Positions 26,501-34,594 of a DNA stretch of 35,990 nt are shown piece by piece. Every line of letters starts with the position of its first letter. Within the stretch, counting starts at the first letter, position 1. A program made the translations under genes and the position numbers. The DNA comes from DAOQTX01 sp035340715. Lineage in GTDB: Bacteria > Bacteroidota > Bacteroidia > AKYH767-A > OLB10. The notes beneath the pieces were generated by a model, which was not told the DNA's origin, ran no database searches, and was given only the letters and a program-made list of their open reading frames with translations. The stretch spans positions 1 to 35,990 of the forward strand of contig DAOQTX010000027.1 of NCBI GenBank assembly GCA_035340715.1, read 5' to 3'.

Positions 26501-26705
26501 CTCTACTTCGTTAAAAAACAATCTGCTTACATTAGAGATTAGAGATAATGGCATTGGATTAAGTAATCAGAAAACTTCGGATGATAGTGGCTATGGTTTG
26601 ATCGGAATTCAAGAGCGAGTAAACTCGGTTGGTGGTAAATTTAAAATAGAAGGATCTAGCGGTAATGGTACAAGCCTAAGAATTTCTGTACCTTTGAGCG
26701 CATAA
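23541..26705 (+). CDS. Membrane sensor histidine kinase with five PAS domains (HisKA_3 type)
   Basis: A 1054-residue inner-membrane kinase. The start is TTG 23541, because the next in-frame ATG (codon 22) lies within the first membrane helix (residues about 7-26). A periplasmic helical sensor of about 150 residues follows, then helix two at about 180-202. Five PAS units are readable, beginning near 217, 353, 471, 591 and 716, with telltale DVNPKACELTGF and DVNPAYSKMIGYS segments. The dimerisation/phosphoacceptor motif is ENERKNLARDLHDEVGQQ with His865, the NarX/DesK (HisKA_3) class. The ATPase domain shows an N box (EAMNNIIKHS), DNGIGL and GYGLIGIQERV. The regulator gene starts 12 bases after the stop, so it is the probable partner. 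The signal is unknown. Confidence 0.92.
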   Translation: MKRNQRIIAGFIILFVLLCSMFAVTMHYMKNNQEQNEKHLSYHYILDVVNQSLYQLSNFENSVSELNRDQSQEVFLEMADEFRELNVTFNELTQTLNSDSNFLQFNSDTKLISDFNAINEVGSEVIDKGFSSLETSQSQELYSKIISLNFDLGVFRSEINKKMIQQKRNVILSYESQQKVAAFLIGVAVLTLLSLFVYIFYTIRNEKRNNEAKALNLQMIDHSNDAIFFTDQNLKITFWNKGAEAMYGYSATEAIGFTSTDLLKSPLNKAERKKLLSESLKEKGFKGEVCYYDKYGQEKIVMVSKTAFRNQQNAILGYTTVHNDISKLKASENRLRLINMDLNKIVEKETEERMDILDRMSDGVAALNNKLEYVYINDTACKIKGVERDNIIGVHLLNAFPGFDQTETYRFIQLAMKSQHFQSVTEFFPPFNKYIESRIYPGEKGLSIFVTDVSSHIRSLKQEEKIVRQETDYRNLFNQAPEGIFIADSDKKLIDVNPKACELTGFQKNELIGKHVEDLFFTEDLIDHPILYDELIAGNTIVRQRRFACKGGFERFIEISTRYYPDGKYVGFARDISERKQMLDKIIQSENRYKSIVNNEPECVKVLSRDNLLIDMNPKGLEMIEAVSFEEVKGANVLDLVAPEHKVAFANLTEQVYNGQSGTLEFDIIGLKGSRKTMSTHATPLFDINGAVSSYLAITRDVTNERLFQQQIATLAERNEKTLQTMLDGFILVDAQGQIIDVNPAYSKMIGYSRKELLQMNINELEGSLSQQEMDQRIAQIVKDRAMSFETSHIRKDSNKIDLQVNISVMEVNEQPLISAFVRDITESKKAQRQLKDAFQKVRNLSAHLQNARENERKNLARDLHDEVGQQITSMMMDLSYIKNNIPYDEKLVAKVEELQEMATRFMKSTRKILDNLRPGVLHEMGLSSAIEKLSSDNEERSGIKFTYHDALAGKKLNEDVAVNMYRIVQEAMNNIIKHSKATEVLCSTSLKNNLLTLEIRDNGIGLSNQKTSDDSGYGLIGIQERVNSVGGKFKIEGSSGNGTSLRISVPLSA

Positions 26706-26717
26706 TACAGAATATTC

Positions 26718-27104
26718 ATGTTGGACGTACTTATTGTAGATGATAGCTTAGAAATTGGTTCTAGAATCAAAGAATTGGTTTCCGAATGTGAAAATATAAA
26801 TGTGGTAGGGCAAGCCATCAATGGCAAGCAAGCAATGGAGATGGCGTGGGAACATAAACCCGAAATCATTATTCTTGATCTTAAAATGCCTGTGATTACC
26901 GGATTCGATTTATTACCTCACTTTAAAAACAATGCTTTGCCCATTACTGTAATCATGCTAACCAATTATAACGATGCCTTTTTTCGAAAAAGAGCAAAAG
27001 ATTTGGGTGTAGATTATTTCTTAGACAAATCGACAGAATTTGAAAAAGTAACAGAGATTTTAAAAAACTTTAAAAGTAAAAGAAAACCTCATCCCAGCGC
27101 TTAA
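26718..27104 (+). CDS. Receiver-only response regulator
   Basis: A 128-residue cytosolic CheY-like receiver with all key residues: Asp8 and Asp9, phosphoacceptor Asp54 (IILDLKMP), Thr82 and Lys104. The kinase upstream is of the HisKA_3 class, whose partners normally carry a C-terminal LuxR-type DNA-binding domain. Here the protein ends about 20 residues after the receiver in a basic tail (NFKSKRKPHPSA) with no output domain, and no DNA-binding frame follows. The stop TAA is clean and the 52 bases after it contain no continuation. It therefore probably works by protein-protein contact or in a phosphorelay. Gene position and the 12-base gap make pairing with the kinase very likely. Confidence 0.92.
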   Translation: MLDVLIVDDSLEIGSRIKELVSECENINVVGQAINGKQAMEMAWEHKPEIIILDLKMPVITGFDLLPHFKNNALPITVIMLTNYNDAFFRKRAKDLGVDYFLDKSTEFEKVTEILKNFKSKRKPHPSA

Positions 27105-27156
27105 TATTATTCGCTTACGAATGAACAAATTGCAAAAGACGCTGTTGTAAGCACAC

Positions 27157-29109
27157 ATGAGCTACTGCCCACATATGTTTCGTTACGAACGCTTTGTTTC
27201 ACGAGAAGTGAAAATCGGAGACGTTCCTTTGGGTCATCTGAATCCTATACGTGTGCAATCGATGACCACTACCGATACACTCAACACAATAGCCACCGTT
27301 GAACAAAGTATTCGAATGATTGAAGCCGGTTGCGAATATGTTCGTATTACTGCTCCAAGTATTAAGGAGGCAAAAAATCTGGCCAATATAAAAGCTGAAC
27401 TTAAAAAACGTGGATACCAAACACCATTGATAGCCGACATTCATTTTACTCCCAATGCAGCCGAACATGCTGCTCGAATTGTAGAAAAAGTTCGTGTGAA
27501 TCCGGGCAACTATGCCGACAAAAAAAAGTTTGAGTTTATAGAATACAACGATGCTCAGTACCAAGAAGAACTCGATCGAATTCGCGAACGATTCACACCC
27601 TTGGTAAAAATCTGTAAAGAGTACGGAACTGCCATGCGCATTGGCACCAATCACGGATCATTGAGCGACCGTATTATGAGTCGCTATGGTGATACTCCGC
27701 TCGGAATGGTTGAATCGGCTTTGGAGTTCTTACACATTTGCCGAGACGAGAACTATCACAATATTGTTCTCAGCATGAAAGCCAGCAATCCTTTAGTGAT
27801 GGTACAGGCGTATCGATTGTTGGTTTCAAAAATGATTGAAGAAAAAATGAATTATCCGTTGCACCTTGGTGTTACCGAAGCAGGCGATGGTGAAGATGGC
27901 AGAATAAAATCTGCCGTTGGCATTGGAGCATTGCTCGAGGATGGACTTGGAGATACCATTCGTGTATCGCTAACAGAAGATCCTGAATTTGAAATTCCTG
28001 TGGCCTTGAATTTGGTCTCGCGATATGCTCAACGAAAAAAACATCTTGAAATTCCACACGCAGATCAGATCAATACCATTGCAGCACTACCTTATTCTCC
28101 TTATGAATTCAACAAACGACCCAGTACTGAAGTACTGAATATTGGAGCTTCTAACACACCAATAGTTGTCTCTGATATATCGGGGTTGAAAAAAATAACT
28201 CCTGCATCTCTATTTGCTATGGGCTACCAATATTCTGTTCCCTTAGACAAATGGAATCTAAACGATCAGGCTTGCGATTATTTATTTTCCGGAGATCAAG
28301 AAATTTCATTTGAAATTCCTGGAACATTGGGCATCATTCAAAATTATTCTACCTGGAAGAATAACCCTGGCAAAGAAAGACATTACCCATTGCATCAATT
28401 CAATAACTTGACAGATGTACAATTTCATCCACAATTGAATTTTGTGCAATGCAATAGCGATCAGATTTTATCGTCTCAATTTCAACTGAGCGAAAATATA
28501 AACGGATTGGTGCTCGTACTCAATGCTAATAGCACACATGCTATGGCAGAACTGCGAAGCGCCTTCATTCATTTGAATGAAAAAAACTGCTCTGCTCCGG
28601 TAATTTTCCAACGCGATTTTTCCGACCACAACAACGACACATTTACACTCTACGCCTCAACCGATGTAGGGGCATTGTTTCTCGATGGATTGGGCGATGG
28701 AGTTTGGCTCAAAGGAAATATGGGTCACGCATTGATCAACCGAACCGCATTTGGCATTTTGCAAGCCACTCGATCGCGCATCAGTAAAACAGAATATATC
28801 TCATGCCCTTCGTGTGGAAGAACTTTGTTCGATTTGCAAGAAACAACCGCAAAAATTAGAGCGCGTACCGGTCATTTGAAGGGAGTAAAAATTGGTATCA
28901 TGGGCTGCATTGTTAACGGACCAGGCGAAATGGCCGATGCCGATTATGGCTATGTTGGAACCGGAGTTGGAAAAATTACTTTGTATAAAGGAAAAGAAGT
29001 AGTGCAAAGAAACATTGACGAAAACGAAGCCGTGGATGAACTGATTGGGTTGATCAAACAACATGGCGATTGGATAGAAGCGAAAGAAACAAGTGTAGAA
29101 AATTATTAG
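27157..29109 (+). CDS. ispG: (E)-4-hydroxy-3-methylbut-2-enyl-diphosphate synthase, long form
   Basis: A 650-residue iron-sulfur enzyme of the MEP isoprenoid pathway (also called GcpE), converting MEcPP to HMBPP in the cytosol. The N-terminal TIM barrel is clear: NPIRVQSMTTTDT, GCEYVRITAP, LIADIHF, KVRVNPGNY, MRIGTNHGS, YPLHLGVTEAGDG. The C-terminal domain carries the 4Fe-4S ligands Cys550 and Cys553 (CPSCGR) and Cys584 (IMGCIVNGPGE), with the Glu ligand following. About 250 residues lie between these two parts; this extra domain is typical of Bacteroidota, Chlamydia and plants, while E. coli IspG is 372 residues. ATG 27157 (MSYCPHMFRYERF) is chosen; Met7 at 27175 is an alternative. dxr starts 4 bases after its stop, so two MEP enzymes are coupled. 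Confidence 0.96.
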   Translation: MSYCPHMFRYERFVSREVKIGDVPLGHLNPIRVQSMTTTDTLNTIATVEQSIRMIEAGCEYVRITAPSIKEAKNLANIKAELKKRGYQTPLIADIHFTPNAAEHAARIVEKVRVNPGNYADKKKFEFIEYNDAQYQEELDRIRERFTPLVKICKEYGTAMRIGTNHGSLSDRIMSRYGDTPLGMVESALEFLHICRDENYHNIVLSMKASNPLVMVQAYRLLVSKMIEEKMNYPLHLGVTEAGDGEDGRIKSAVGIGALLEDGLGDTIRVSLTEDPEFEIPVALNLVSRYAQRKKHLEIPHADQINTIAALPYSPYEFNKRPSTEVLNIGASNTPIVVSDISGLKKITPASLFAMGYQYSVPLDKWNLNDQACDYLFSGDQEISFEIPGTLGIIQNYSTWKNNPGKERHYPLHQFNNLTDVQFHPQLNFVQCNSDQILSSQFQLSENINGLVLVLNANSTHAMAELRSAFIHLNEKNCSAPVIFQRDFSDHNNDTFTLYASTDVGALFLDGLGDGVWLKGNMGHALINRTAFGILQATRSRISKTEYISCPSCGRTLFDLQETTAKIRARTGHLKGVKIGIMGCIVNGPGEMADADYGYVGTGVGKITLYKGKEVVQRNIDENEAVDELIGLIKQHGDWIEAKETSVENY

Positions 29110-29113
29110 TCGA

Positions 29114-30274
29114 GTGAAACGAAGAATTGGTATACTAGGGTCAACCGGAAGCATTGGCACACAAGCATTGGAAGTTATTCGCGAACAAAAAGATTTTTTT
29201 GAAGTAGAATTACTCACCGCAGGAAGCAACGCTGCATTGCTGATTGAACAAGCGATTGAATTTTTACCCAACACGGTTGTTATTGGGCATCACGAAAAAT
29301 ACACAGAAGTAAAAAACGCCTTATCGTCTTTTCCGATTAAAGTTTTTTGTGGAGAAGAATCAATTGAACAAGCCGTGTGTAGCGATGAGTTGGATATGGT
29401 ATTGACCGCCATGGTGGGTTTTGCCGGTTTGAAACCAACCATTGCTGCCATCCAATCCGGTAAAGCTATTGCCTTAGCCAATAAAGAAACTTTGGTAGTT
29501 GCCGGTGAGTTGATTATGAAAATGGCACGGGAACACAAGGTGCCTATTTTACCGGTTGATTCGGAACACTCTGCCATATTTCAATGTCTGATTGGAGAAC
29601 AAAACAATCCGATTGAAAAATTAATACTCACTGCATCCGGAGGGCCATTCAGAGGAAAAACTTTGGATGAATTAAAAAAAGTAAGCAAGCAACAAGCATT
29701 AAAACATCCCAACTGGAGTATGGGTTCGAAAATAACAATCGATTCGGCCAGTATGATGAATAAAGGATTGGAAGTGATTGAAGCGCATTGGTTGTATGGT
29801 GTTGATCTTAAAAATATTGAAGTCATTGTTCATCCGCAATCCATCATTCATTCTATGGTTCAATTCAATGATGGAAGTATAAAAGCACAAATGGGATTGC
29901 CCGATATGAAACTACCCATTCAATATGCAATGGCCTATCCACAACGTCTGCCCTCTTCGTTTCCTCGTTTTGATTTTTCTGCTTATCCCAATCTCAGTTT
30001 CGAAAGTGTTGACCAAAATGTTTTTCAATGTTTGGCATTGGCTTATCAAGCTTTGCAAAAAGGAGGTAATATGCCTTGTGTTTTGAATGCAGCCAATGAG
30101 TTTGCGGTGGATGCTTTTTTAAACGACAAGATTTCTTTTGTTCAAATTCCTGAACTTATTTCATTAGCAATGAACACAATTGCTTTTCAACAAGATTGTG
30201 GAATCAATGACTTAATCCAATCGCATCACAATTGCATTGCCCGTTTGGAAGAAGAATGTAAGACCAACGCATAG
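29114..30274 (+). CDS. dxr: 1-deoxy-D-xylulose-5-phosphate reductoisomerase
   Basis: A 386-residue cytosolic enzyme making MEP from DXP with NADPH, the first committed step of the MEP pathway. Visible features are the dinucleotide loop GILGSTGSIGTQALE (6-20), LANKETLVVAGE (121-132), metal ligands Asp149 and Glu151 in PVDSEHSA and Glu220 in MMNKGLEVIEAH, the substrate loop TASGGPFRG (173-181), and HPNWSMGSKITIDSASMMN (198-216) with the flexible-loop Trp. Length is normal. The start codon is GTG at 29114, 4 bases after the ispG stop; it places the glycine-rich loop at the usual position and no ATG is available. A promoter-containing gap of 134 bases separates it from rseP. Confidence 0.96.
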   Translation: MKRRIGILGSTGSIGTQALEVIREQKDFFEVELLTAGSNAALLIEQAIEFLPNTVVIGHHEKYTEVKNALSSFPIKVFCGEESIEQAVCSDELDMVLTAMVGFAGLKPTIAAIQSGKAIALANKETLVVAGELIMKMAREHKVPILPVDSEHSAIFQCLIGEQNNPIEKLILTASGGPFRGKTLDELKKVSKQQALKHPNWSMGSKITIDSASMMNKGLEVIEAHWLYGVDLKNIEVIVHPQSIIHSMVQFNDGSIKAQMGLPDMKLPIQYAMAYPQRLPSSFPRFDFSAYPNLSFESVDQNVFQCLALAYQALQKGGNMPCVLNAANEFAVDAFLNDKISFVQIPELISLAMNTIAFQQDCGINDLIQSHHNCIARLEEECKTNA

Positions 30275-30343
30275 GCACAATTTTTCACCAAATACTCGTT
30301 TATAACCCAATGTTACTCATCTAAGGTAATGTTTATAAATAGA

Positions 30344-30351
30344 TACCTTTG
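30344..30351 (+). promoter_or_regulatory. -7 promoter element TACCTTTG upstream of rseP
   Basis: A perfect TAnnTTTG match in the 134-base gap between dxr and rseP, giving a leader of roughly 50 bases before ATG 30409. No good -33 TTTG is present at 19-21 bases, so strength is uncertain. It suggests rseP has its own promoter beyond read-through from ispG-dxr. Confidence 0.45.
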
Positions 30352-30408
30352 TGAGGCGATACAAAGATAAAATTGTGTCAATTTACTGTACAAAATAACT
30401 CTCGATAG

Positions 30409-31740
30409 ATGAATGGATTGATCATGGCCGGCCAATTGATTTTGGGTTTAGGCATTTTAGTTTTTATACACGAATTGGGTCACTTTCTGGCCGCAAGAGC
30501 ATTTGGAATACGCGTAGAAAAATTTTACCTCTTTTTTGATGCTTGGGGTGTTAAACTATTCAATCTAAAGAAAGGTGAAACAGAGTACGGTGTCGGTTGG
30601 TTGCCTTTGGGTGGATATGTAAAAATATCGGGGATGATTGACGAGTCGATGGATGCCGAACAAATGAAATCGGAGCCACAACCCTGGGAATTTAGAAGCA
30701 AACCCGCCTGGCAACGTTTGATAGTGATGATAGCCGGTGTGGTCATGAATGTTATTTTGGGTATTGCTATCTACACCGGTAATCTTTTATATTTCAAAAA
30801 AGAATACTTGCCCAATGCTGAAGTGAGCAAAGGAATTTACTCCTATGCGCTTGGACAAGAATTGGGATTGCAAAATGGCGATAAGATTGTAGCCATTGAC
30901 GGTAAATCTTTCGAACGTTTCGAAGAATTATATTCTACCCGCATTTTGTTTGGTGCCACCCTTACGGTAGATCGGGCAGGAGAAACCAAGTATATTGAAG
31001 TGCCTGAAAATTTTTACCGAAAAGTAGGCGCCAGCGGACGATGGAATTTTATTGGCACCGGCACTTTGCAACATACCATTATGAGTGTGAGCGAAAACGA
31101 CAATGCTGCAAAAGCCGGACTAAAAGAAGGCGATCAGATTGTGGCGGTTAACGGAGCCAGTGTACAGTTTAATGACGGACTGCGCGAAATACTCAGCACT
31201 AAAAAAGGGGGAAGTGTTCAAGTACAGGTTTTGCGCAGCAATCAAACAATGGATTATACGGTTGACGTAAGCGAAAATGGAACTATTGGTATCGGTTATC
31301 AAACTACTTCCTTAGTTGATTCGGCTTATACATTGCAACCCTATACATTTGCCTCTGCTTTATCCTTCGGAACCTCCGATGCGTTTGAAGCTTTGATTTC
31401 AAACATAAAAGGGTTGAAGCAAATTTTTGCCGGAAAAGAAAAGGTAAGCGACTCAGTGCAAGGGCCCATTGGTATTGCTACAATATATGGCGCTACATTC
31501 GATTGGGCAAGGTTTTGGGCCATTACCGGTTTGTTGAGTATGGTATTGGCTTTGATGAATATATTGCCTATACCCGCATTGGATGGTGGTCACGTACTTT
31601 TTCTTTTGATTGAAGTAGTGACACGAAGAAAATTCAGCGACAAGTTTATGGAACGCACTCAAGTAGTAGGAATGGTGATTCTATTGACGCTTATGGTGTT
31701 TGTATTGGGTAACGATATTTGGAAACACATATTGAATTAA
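30409..31740 (+). CDS. rseP: RIP metalloprotease RseP (site-2 protease)
   Basis: A 443-residue inner-membrane zinc protease that cuts transmembrane segments, classically of anti-sigma factors and leftover signal peptides. The zinc motif HELGH (21-25) is in the first helix and the third ligand Asp392 is in NILPIPALDGGH near the C-terminal helices. Two PDZ domains are readable between them, about 133-200 (LGQELGLQNGDKIVAIDGKSF) and about 224-300 (AAKAGLKEGDQIVAVNGASV). Length and order match E. coli RseP. As in many Bacteroidota, it follows dxr. No RseA-like anti-sigma factor is encoded nearby, so its regulatory target here is unknown. The next gene starts 1 base after its stop. Confidence 0.95.
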   Translation: MNGLIMAGQLILGLGILVFIHELGHFLAARAFGIRVEKFYLFFDAWGVKLFNLKKGETEYGVGWLPLGGYVKISGMIDESMDAEQMKSEPQPWEFRSKPAWQRLIVMIAGVVMNVILGIAIYTGNLLYFKKEYLPNAEVSKGIYSYALGQELGLQNGDKIVAIDGKSFERFEELYSTRILFGATLTVDRAGETKYIEVPENFYRKVGASGRWNFIGTGTLQHTIMSVSENDNAAKAGLKEGDQIVAVNGASVQFNDGLREILSTKKGGSVQVQVLRSNQTMDYTVDVSENGTIGIGYQTTSLVDSAYTLQPYTFASALSFGTSDAFEALISNIKGLKQIFAGKEKVSDSVQGPIGIATIYGATFDWARFWAITGLLSMVLALMNILPIPALDGGHVLFLLIEVVTRRKFSDKFMERTQVVGMVILLTLMVFVLGNDIWKHILN

Positions 31741-31741
31741 A

Positions 31742-32551
31742 ATGAAACGCATCGCCTTTCTAATTTTGTTGATTGGTTTTGCTAAGCATTTGCTTGCACA
31801 ACCAATGGCATCGACCAATGTACTATTGTTTCCCTACGATCCGATCTATTATATGTCGGATGCAGAAAATGATATTCAACAACAATCGGGCGAAAAGGAC
31901 TTAAAAAAAATACGCAACTATTTTCATGAGCAAAGCTACGACTTTGTGCAGCGCAATTTGTCGCGAAAATATTCGTGCTATGCACCAATGAATGATACCA
32001 GCGCAGCAGCTTATCAATTGTTGGTTGAAGTATTTAAACATACCGGTTATGTGATGGCCGATCCGGTGGTGCCCGACACGAGCGAACGAAAAAAACTTTT
32101 GAGTCGATTGGCTTTTTTAAAACACAATACCGAGAAAAGCGAAAATGAAGTGAACGATGATATAGATATTGCTGCAGAGTATCACTATATCGAAGATCAA
32201 AAATATTTGCAGGCTTCAATTAATAAAAAAGAACTTTTCAAAACCATACAAAACACTTACGGAAGCAACTATTTGGTTTTTCTCAATCAACTCGAAATAA
32301 AAACCGATTACATCAATTGCATTGATGCCAGCAATAAGATTTATCCCCGCTTTGTAAAAATGCACTATACCATTTACAATGCACAAGGCGCTGTTGTAGC
32401 CGGCAATACCGCCATTGCCGAATTTAAAAGCAGTACAAGCCATTTTGAAACTATTCGTAATATTTGTTTTGAAAGAGTGGCCGAACAAATTTCTGGTGAT
32501 ATAGAAAATATAAACCGAAAAAATAAATCGGAAGAATCTGCCAGCGATTAA
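31742..32551 (+). CDS. Exported protein of unknown function
   Basis: A 269-residue protein with a clear type I signal peptide (MKRIAFLILLIGFAKHLLAQ, cleavage after LAQ). The mature part has no motif I recognise; it has a long polar helical section (DAENDIQQQSGEKDLKKIRNYF), a short acidic stretch (ENEVNDDIDIAAEYHYIED) and a beta-like part (SNYLVFLNQLEIKTDYIN, VKMHYTIYNAQGAVVAGNT) before a helical end. The strand pattern with a modification of the type "KMHYTIYNAQGAVV" resembles exported Bacteroidota proteins that contain a lipocalin- or GNA1162-like core, but I cannot confirm this. It starts 1 base after rseP and so is cotranscribed; its 3' end overlaps the convergent lipid kinase by 4 bases. 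Confidence 0.8.
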   Translation: MKRIAFLILLIGFAKHLLAQPMASTNVLLFPYDPIYYMSDAENDIQQQSGEKDLKKIRNYFHEQSYDFVQRNLSRKYSCYAPMNDTSAAAYQLLVEVFKHTGYVMADPVVPDTSERKKLLSRLAFLKHNTEKSENEVNDDIDIAAEYHYIEDQKYLQASINKKELFKTIQNTYGSNYLVFLNQLEIKTDYINCIDASNKIYPRFVKMHYTIYNAQGAVVAGNTAIAEFKSSTSHFETIRNICFERVAEQISGDIENINRKNKSEESASD

Positions 32552-33474
32552 TCGATATAAACTCTAAACGCCTGTGGTATAATTTGTACGCGACAGGGCA
32601 ATTGCATTGCATCTTCTCCATCGCATTCGATGAGCATGTTGCTTTCGCTTTTTAGTTCAAGTGAACTGCATTTGTAGTGATGCACTTTTTTATGCTCATA
32701 AATTTTTCCATTAAATAATTTTGGAAAACTCAAGACAATGGCTCCCAAATTCATTTTCTCAATTAAAGTAATATCAAACAAACCATCGTTGGGTATGGCC
32801 AAAGGGCATTGCAACATACCACCACCATTGCTTTTGCCAATGCCAATGGCTCCGGTAAAGAGTGGTATGCGTAAGGTGTTTTGTGATGCGATGTTGAGGG
32901 AACAGGGTATAGATCGATAAACGAAAAGATGACGCAGCAGGGCCACATAGTAAATCCATTTGCCCCGAAAGTTTTTTTGCTTGATGTGGTTTGCTGTTTT
33001 TGCTACCAATGCATCAAAAGCAAAACCGGCCATATTGATAAAGTATTTTCTGTGCTGTGGCGCTTCGGTTTTTTCAATGTAACCTACATCGTGTACCATG
33101 ATTTTTTTTTGTAACATTCTGTTGGCAGCCGATAGGGCCGTATTGCGCAGTTGAAGATGATGGGCAAAATCGTTTCCGGTACCAAAAGGCAATACGGTGA
33201 ATGCAATTTTGCCCGGAGCAAAATGTGGAGATGAACAAAACGCATTGATGCATTCGTTTAGAGTACCATCGCCACCGGCAATGATAAATTGAGTGCAGTT
33301 ATTTTCTAACGCTTTGTTTACGAGCAGCGCTATATGACCTTTGTACTCGCTGATAAGCAGGTGGCACTGGTGGTTTTGTTTTTGCAACTGCTCTTGCAAT
33401 GCAGTGGCCTCTGTTAACGCTTTGCCTTTGCCTGAAACCGGATTGGCGATGCAGGTAAACTGTTCGCGACTCAT
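32548..33474 (-). CDS. Diacylglycerol/sphingosine-kinase-type lipid kinase (YegS/BmrU-like)
   Basis: A 308-residue DAGK-catalytic-domain protein that phosphorylates a membrane lipid such as diacylglycerol or a sphingoid base; the substrate cannot be told from sequence. Visible features are IANPVSGKGKA (9-19), the nucleotide loop GGDGTLNE (67-74), LPFGTGNDFA (95-104) and the C-terminal LIECDGEDAMQLP motif. Bacteroidota make sphingolipids, so a sphingoid-base role is possible. The start ATG 33474 overlaps the TGA of the aldo/keto reductase (ATGA), so the two genes are translationally coupled. A run of nine A in the coding strand near 33110 encodes QKK and does not break the frame. Confidence 0.9.
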   Translation of the reverse strand: MSREQFTCIANPVSGKGKALTEATALQEQLQKQNHQCHLLISEYKGHIALLVNKALENNCTQFIIAGGDGTLNECINAFCSSPHFAPGKIAFTVLPFGTGNDFAHHLQLRNTALSAANRMLQKKIMVHDVGYIEKTEAPQHRKYFINMAGFAFDALVAKTANHIKQKNFRGKWIYYVALLRHLFVYRSIPCSLNIASQNTLRIPLFTGAIGIGKSNGGGMLQCPLAIPNDGLFDITLIEKMNLGAIVLSFPKLFNGKIYEHKKVHHYKCSSLELKSESNMLIECDGEDAMQLPCRVQIIPQAFRVYID

Positions 33475-34448
33475 TCGCTTTTTAAAAATGCTTTGCTGAT
33501 TTGATTGAGTTCCTGCATCAGATCATCACTCATATCTTCTAAATGTTTCAAGGCTTTGAGATTGTCTTTAAGTTGCGAAACTTTTGAAGCCCCCATGATG
33601 GCGGTGCTTACATTTTTGTTTTTTAAACACCAACACAAACTTAAATGGTTCATCGCTATGCCTGCTTGTGCCGCCAGGCTTTCAATTTTTTTACACGCTT
33701 CCATTTTTTGCCGGTTACCAAAGGTATCATCGCGCAACCATTCCATTCCTTCAATATTTAAACGTGTGCCCGAACGATATTTTTGATTGTACTTTCCGGT
33801 AAGCAGACCACTGGCCAAGGGCGACCAAATAGTAGTTCCCATGCCGCGTTGATTGAACAGTGTGCTGTATTCTTTTTCGAAACGGTGACGATGCAACAAA
33901 TTGTACTGCGGCTGTTCCATTGAAGGCCCTATTAAATGGTGCGTTTCGGCATAACGCAATGCTTCTTCGATGAGTTGTGCGGGCCACTCGCTTGTGCCCC
34001 AATACAAAATTTTTCCTTGCAGAATTAGATTATGCATCATCCAAACAATTTCCTCGACCGGAACGCTGGGGTCGGGACGATGACAAAAGTAGAGATCGAG
34101 ATATTCTGTTTTCAAGCGTTGCAAGGCTTGATGACAGGCTTCGATGATGTGTTTGCGATGCAGACCTTTTTGGGTGGGCAGTTTACCGACACCAAAAAAT
34201 ACTTTTGAAGAAAGCAGGTATGAATCCCTGGGCCATTGCATTTTTTTTAAGATGGATCCCATGAGTAATTCGGATTTGCCGCGTGCATAGATTTCTGCAT
34301 TGTCGAAAAAATTGATGCCCGAATCATAGGCAAGTTTCATGCAATCGCTGGCGCTTTTGTTGTTGCTTTGTTTGGCAAAGGTTATCCATGAACCAAAGCT
34401 AAGGGCACTAATGGGTAAACCGGTTTTTCCTAAGGTATTGTATAACAT
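33471..34448 (-). CDS. Aldo/keto reductase (Kv-beta/YghZ-like)
   Basis: A 325-residue cytosolic NADPH-dependent oxidoreductase with a TIM-barrel fold. The catalytic tetrad is present: Asp49 and Tyr54 in FFDNAEIYARG, Lys82 in LLSSKVFFG and His123 in YFCHRPDP. The C-terminal cofactor site is seen in WSPLASGLLTGKY and STAIMGASKVSQLKDNLKAL. LGKTGLPISALSFGSW and HRPDP place it near the potassium-channel beta subunit/YghZ group, which reduces aldehydes such as methylglyoxal. The natural substrate is unknown. It is first in a two-gene operon with the lipid kinase and is divergent from the SprB-repeat locus at the right edge. A weak minus-strand -7 candidate (TATCTTTA, 34475-34468) lies 20 bases upstream. 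Confidence 0.92.
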   Translation of the reverse strand: MLYNTLGKTGLPISALSFGSWITFAKQSNNKSASDCMKLAYDSGINFFDNAEIYARGKSELLMGSILKKMQWPRDSYLLSSKVFFGVGKLPTQKGLHRKHIIEACHQALQRLKTEYLDLYFCHRPDPSVPVEEIVWMMHNLILQGKILYWGTSEWPAQLIEEALRYAETHHLIGPSMEQPQYNLLHRHRFEKEYSTLFNQRGMGTTIWSPLASGLLTGKYNQKYRSGTRLNIEGMEWLRDDTFGNRQKMEACKKIESLAAQAGIAMNHLSLCWCLKNKNVSTAIMGASKVSQLKDNLKALKHLEDMSDDLMQELNQISKAFLKSE

Positions 34449-34549
34449 TTGTTGATGAAAATTTTACTAAAGATAGTAAAGCTGTTGCTGATAGTTGGCA
34501 ATGTTTATCTCTTTATGGGTAGTTGATAAATGTTTATGGTTGACGGATC

Positions 34550-34573
34550 AATTGCAAAATATTTTTTGCAATT
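34550..34573. repeat. Perfect inverted repeat, 10-bp stem and 4-base loop
   Basis: AATTGCAAAA (34550-34559) and TTTTGCAATT (34564-34573) flank TATT. It lies 122 bases before ATG 34695, between divergent genes, so a terminator is not expected; a dimeric-repressor operator or an upstream RNA structure is more plausible. Confidence 0.5.
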
Positions 34574-34594
34574 TAATTTTCCTTTGTATAAGTT

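Noticed and set aside
27121..27150. A nine-codon frame (ATG AAC AAA TTG ... TAA) just ahead of ispG, possible leader peptide.
   Set aside because: No regulatory codon run, no hairpin or terminator after it, and such mini-frames are common by chance.
27199..27654. A 151-codon minus-strand frame inside ispG.
   Set aside because: It is antisense to the conserved barrel of IspG and has shadow-like composition.
33102..33110. A run of nine T as a second phase-variation tract.
   Set aside because: It encodes Gln-Lys-Lys in the lipid kinase without breaking the frame, and A/T runs of this length are ordinary in AT-rich DNA.
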